Shown one piece after another: positions 14,689 to 16,698 of a stretch of DNA of 16,698 nt; the stretch's first letter is position 1; every line of letters begins with the position of its first letter. The translations under genes were made by a program, and so were the position numbers. The notes under the pieces were generated by a model. It worked only from the letters and a program-made list of their open reading frames with translations. It did no database searches and was not told the DNA's origin. The DNA is from Methanobacteriota archaeon (lineage in GTDB: Archaea > Thermoplasmatota > Poseidoniia > Poseidoniales > Poseidoniaceae): assembly GCA_002723635.1 (NCBI GenBank), contig PBMM01000029.1:4381-21078 (forward strand), in the 5' to 3' direction.

Positions 14689-16095
14689 ATGACCACCATA
14701 GCCGAATACTACGCTCGTCGTCTCACGGCTGAAGCCTTGTTTGGCTTTGGCACACTAATTTCTGTTTTCTCCATCATTGTTCTACTTTGGATGCTCGGTC
14801 TGAGTTACTTGGTGGTTCGTGCGAATCCGGGTAGAACCGAGAATCGTTTCATGGCGCTGTTGTTGATTTGTGAAGGACTGAAAGCCTCGTGGATTGTAGC
14901 GGACTTATTCCTCTACGGTTCGACATGGCAAGGCTTGTGGGACTTTTTGTGGCCAGCGAAAATCAACCTTTTCTTTGGTGCCCACGTCATCTCTTGGCTG
15001 CTCTACTTTTCCTTCCCAATCTATTATCGGATCGAATTTCTCTCCTTCCTCTACAAACCGAAACTTCAGCAGCATGCGTGGTATCTTGCACCCCTCATTG
15101 GTTTAGTTGCCTGGCTCATGATCAGCCCGCTTGATGGTTTTCGCTTCCAAAACAGCGCATGGATGATCTGCACGCAGGCCGCCGTCGAGGCGGGCGCCCA
15201 CCCCACCATTCAGAGCTGGTGGGGTGAAATCACCCCAGCCATGGTCGAACGGGCCGAGGCCCTTGGCCCATGTCCACGTGCCTACGATTTCCACGTGGTG
15301 GACGAACCTGCGGGCCTCTGGGCCATTGCGCTGATGTCACCTTTGATTTCGGTCATCGCTCTGTTCCTCCTTCGTTCATCGATGCGCCAAGGAAAGCGGA
15401 AAGAAAACGTCGACAGGAAGGGTGTTTTGACCTCCCGATCGCTGTACATCGGCTTCCTGGGCAAAGTGATCGGGCAAATGACCTATTTCGCAACACTCTT
15501 GATCGTATTCCCCTTGCTCAACGGAGGGGAATTTGTTGACTTCGCACAGAGCACCATCTGGCAGTACGGTTCTGACACGACTTCACAAGATCGCATGATG
15601 AATTTCCTCTGGACCTTCACACTCCTCTTTACTCCCCTCGCTATTGCATTCGAGGCCATGATGTTTGTTTACGCATCGCTCAAGGATACAGTGTATGGCA
15701 TCGATGAAAATCTCAGGAAGACCTTCCGAACGGCGGTGTTCACAAGCAGCGGCGTGGTGATGTTCATCCTAGGATGTGAATTGATGGAAAGCGCCCTCAA
15801 CCTTCCCGGCGTGTACGGCGGATTGGTCATCGGTGTCGCCGTTCTCGTAGTGCGCAAGCCGGTGTTGGGGCTGATCGACGGGGTATCATCCCAACTCATC
15901 CCCTCAGGGTACAGCGAGCAAGAGACGGCCTACCTGAACGCTTACATTGCCGCGATGGAAGACCTCATTATCACGCCTGAAGAAAGGCGTCTTCTGGACA
16001 TGCTTGCCACATCGCATTCTCTCGACGCGAAGGCAGTTCAGGCCATCGAATCGTCTTACAATGCCAGCCTTGATTTGGATTTAGAAGAAGAGTGA
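14689..16095 (+). CDS. Polytopic membrane protein with soluble C-terminal helical domain
   Basis: This 468-residue membrane protein is of unknown function. About nine hydrophobic segments are seen, at roughly 20-44, 54-77, 93-112, 131-147, 208-228, 252-276, 305-329, 349-368 and 373-388. A sizeable loop (about 150-207) has two Cys and several Trp and is probably extracytoplasmic. A basic loop (RQGKRKENVDRKG, 233-245) is probably cytoplasmic. The C-terminus (about 400-468) is soluble and helical. Its AMEDLIITPEERRLLDMLA resembles helix-turn-helix-like regulatory tails (acidic residues, then ITPEER). The membrane part has a vague likeness to sensor-kinase N-terminal membrane regions, but no kinase domain follows. 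No neighbours suggest a pathway. It converges on the small membrane-protein gene 15 bases away. Confidence 0.82.
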   Translation: MTTIAEYYARRLTAEALFGFGTLISVFSIIVLLWMLGLSYLVVRANPGRTENRFMALLLICEGLKASWIVADLFLYGSTWQGLWDFLWPAKINLFFGAHVISWLLYFSFPIYYRIEFLSFLYKPKLQQHAWYLAPLIGLVAWLMISPLDGFRFQNSAWMICTQAAVEAGAHPTIQSWWGEITPAMVERAEALGPCPRAYDFHVVDEPAGLWAIALMSPLISVIALFLLRSSMRQGKRKENVDRKGVLTSRSLYIGFLGKVIGQMTYFATLLIVFPLLNGGEFVDFAQSTIWQYGSDTTSQDRMMNFLWTFTLLFTPLAIAFEAMMFVYASLKDTVYGIDENLRKTFRTAVFTSSGVVMFILGCELMESALNLPGVYGGLVIGVAVLVVRKPVLGLIDGVSSQLIPSGYSEQETAYLNAYIAAMEDLIITPEERRLLDMLATSHSLDAKAVQAIESSYNASLDLDLEEE

Positions 16096-16110
16096 TTCAA
16101 CAAGTCTGCA

Positions 16111-16338
16111 TTAGATGACATCCAGTCTCACTGGATTTGGTGTATTCTGTTCTTGGTTGGCCGTCGTAATAGTATGCGCTTTGTACAGTATTGCGCACAG
16201 GATTCCACAAACTGTGGGTGCAAACACCAGTGGGATTAACACGATCAATGATTGACCGATGAAAAATATCACAACACCAAATCCACCCAAAAAGATGCCT
16301 AGCAAGCCTGCCATTGGCACAGCCCCGTCATTGTCCAT
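16111..16338 (-). CDS. Small two-helix membrane protein
   Basis: This 75-residue hypothetical protein has a short acidic N-terminus (MDNDGAVPMAG), two adjacent hydrophobic helices (about 9-29 and 31-52, Gly/Ile/Val-rich) and a polar C-terminal tail (about 55-75). ATG 16338 is preferred because the TATA-like CTTATCAA (16360-16367) lies 22-29 bases upstream; a GTG at 16353 in frame is possible. No family was recognised. Its existence rests on composition, hydrophobicity pattern and promoter position only. Confidence 0.55.
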   Translation of the reverse strand: MDNDGAVPMAGLLGIFLGGFGVVIFFIGQSLIVLIPLVFAPTVCGILCAILYKAHTITTANQEQNTPNPVRLDVI

Positions 16339-16359
16339 CAATTCGCTCTTCACAAGAGT

Positions 16360-16367
16360 TTGATAAG
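16360..16367 (-). promoter_or_regulatory. Possible TATA box for the two-helix protein
   Basis: On the minus strand CTTATCAA lies 29 to 22 bases before ATG 16338. It is weak evidence alone but supports the chosen start. Confidence 0.28.
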
Positions 16368-16561
16368 ACGGGGGATATTAGAAGGCCTGTATTTCCCTGC
16401 CCGAGTTGAAACCCGTAAACCTCGATTTGGATTCAGCAGGAGAGCGGTCAAAAATGTCTGGGCCTCATCGCTCGTGGTAAAGCCCACCTAATGTTTCATT
16501 TGAGCTCAGGTTGGCTTGGGCCCTCCGTCGAATTCAAACCCACATGGCGAGGTTGCAAATC

Positions 16562-16698
16562 ATGCACCCCTCAGCTCGCTGGCTCCTTGCCTCTCTCCTC
16601 GGTGTTGCGATGGTGGCTGTACCAGCCCAAGCCCTGATTGCTGAAGGAAACGACGAGGGCGCTGCACTGCTCGGCGCCGTGCTTCTGTCCATGCTCAC
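16562..16698 (+). CDS. Exported or membrane protein, 5' fragment cut by the window end
   Basis: The frame is open from ATG 16562 to the last base (45 complete codons). It begins with a signal-peptide-like stretch, MHPSARWLLASLLGVAMVAV, and a possible AxA-type cleavage site (PAQA, about 21-24). A short acidic linker (AEGNDEG) and the start of a second hydrophobic run (AALLGAVLLSML) follow. An in-frame ATG at 16544 would add six residues. The remainder lies outside the window, so no function can be given. The roughly 200 bases before it (16339-16543) contain only the presumed promoters. Confidence 0.55.
   Translation, partial: MHPSARWLLASLLGVAMVAVPAQALIAEGNDEGAALLGAVLLSML

Noticed and set aside
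16378..16560. TTCAAAC and TTCAACT (opposite strand) resembling tRNA T-loops
   Set aside because: The flanking bases do not pair into a T-stem, and no D-arm, anticodon arm or acceptor stem can be built.

Overview
The window looks like a piece of a planktonic marine euryarchaeal genome, most likely Marine Group II/III (Poseidoniia). This is an inference from several signs seen together. There is an archaeal-style beta-CASP RNase, a stand-alone AlaX trans-editing protein, and a large secreted repeat protein ending in a PGF-CTERM-like tripartite tail. AT-rich TATA-like boxes sit about 22-30 bases before several start codons, as expected for leaderless archaeal transcripts. Genes are tightly packed and often overlap by 4 bases. 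Base composition is moderately GC-rich by eye. No rRNA, convincing tRNA, CRISPR array, insertion sequence or integrase was seen.

Layout. Bases 40-1068 (+) encode an AlkB-type membrane di-iron hydroxylase. Bases 1188-4160 (+) encode a 990-residue exported protein built from seven A/B pairs (14 modules), Cys-paired and resembling CBM5/12 (chitin-binding type 3) modules. Serine hydroxymethyltransferase (4234-5496, -) is divergent from a zinc-free quinone oxidoreductase-like MDR enzyme (5591-6607, +). The latter converges on a stand-alone Lon substrate-binding-domain protein (6611-7357, -). Next is a minus-strand operon of five small polytopic membrane proteins (7406-9358). Three of them are clear tandem paralogues, joined by stop/start junctions of nearly constant spacing. 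A beta-CASP metallo-beta-lactamase RNase (9452-10765, -) lies upstream and ends in a hairpin plus U-tract.

A 309-base divergent regulatory region (10766-11074) holds four copies of TCCAATGG (one inverted) and a second 11-bp direct repeat. It separates the RNase from a plus-strand operon: a 2[4Fe-4S] ferredoxin, a short FAD-binding protein with geranylgeranyl-reductase-like sequence, and AlaX (11075-12719). The minus-strand pair 13513-14535 and 12802-13485 encodes a saccharopine-dehydrogenase-family oxidoreductase and an unrecognised zinc-ribbon protein. The end of the window holds a roughly nine-helix membrane protein (14689-16095, +), a two-helix small membrane protein (16111-16338, -) and the start of an exported protein cut by the window edge (16562-16698, +).

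How the genes relate. Most are independent housekeeping or accessory units. Three groups look functional: the ferredoxin/flavoprotein/AlaX operon, whose first two genes could form an electron-transfer pair; the five-gene membrane-protein operon; and the saccharopine-dehydrogenase-like/zinc-ribbon pair. The best candidates for something undescribed are the 14-module surface protein, the tandem membrane-protein array and the repeat-laden divergent regulatory region.
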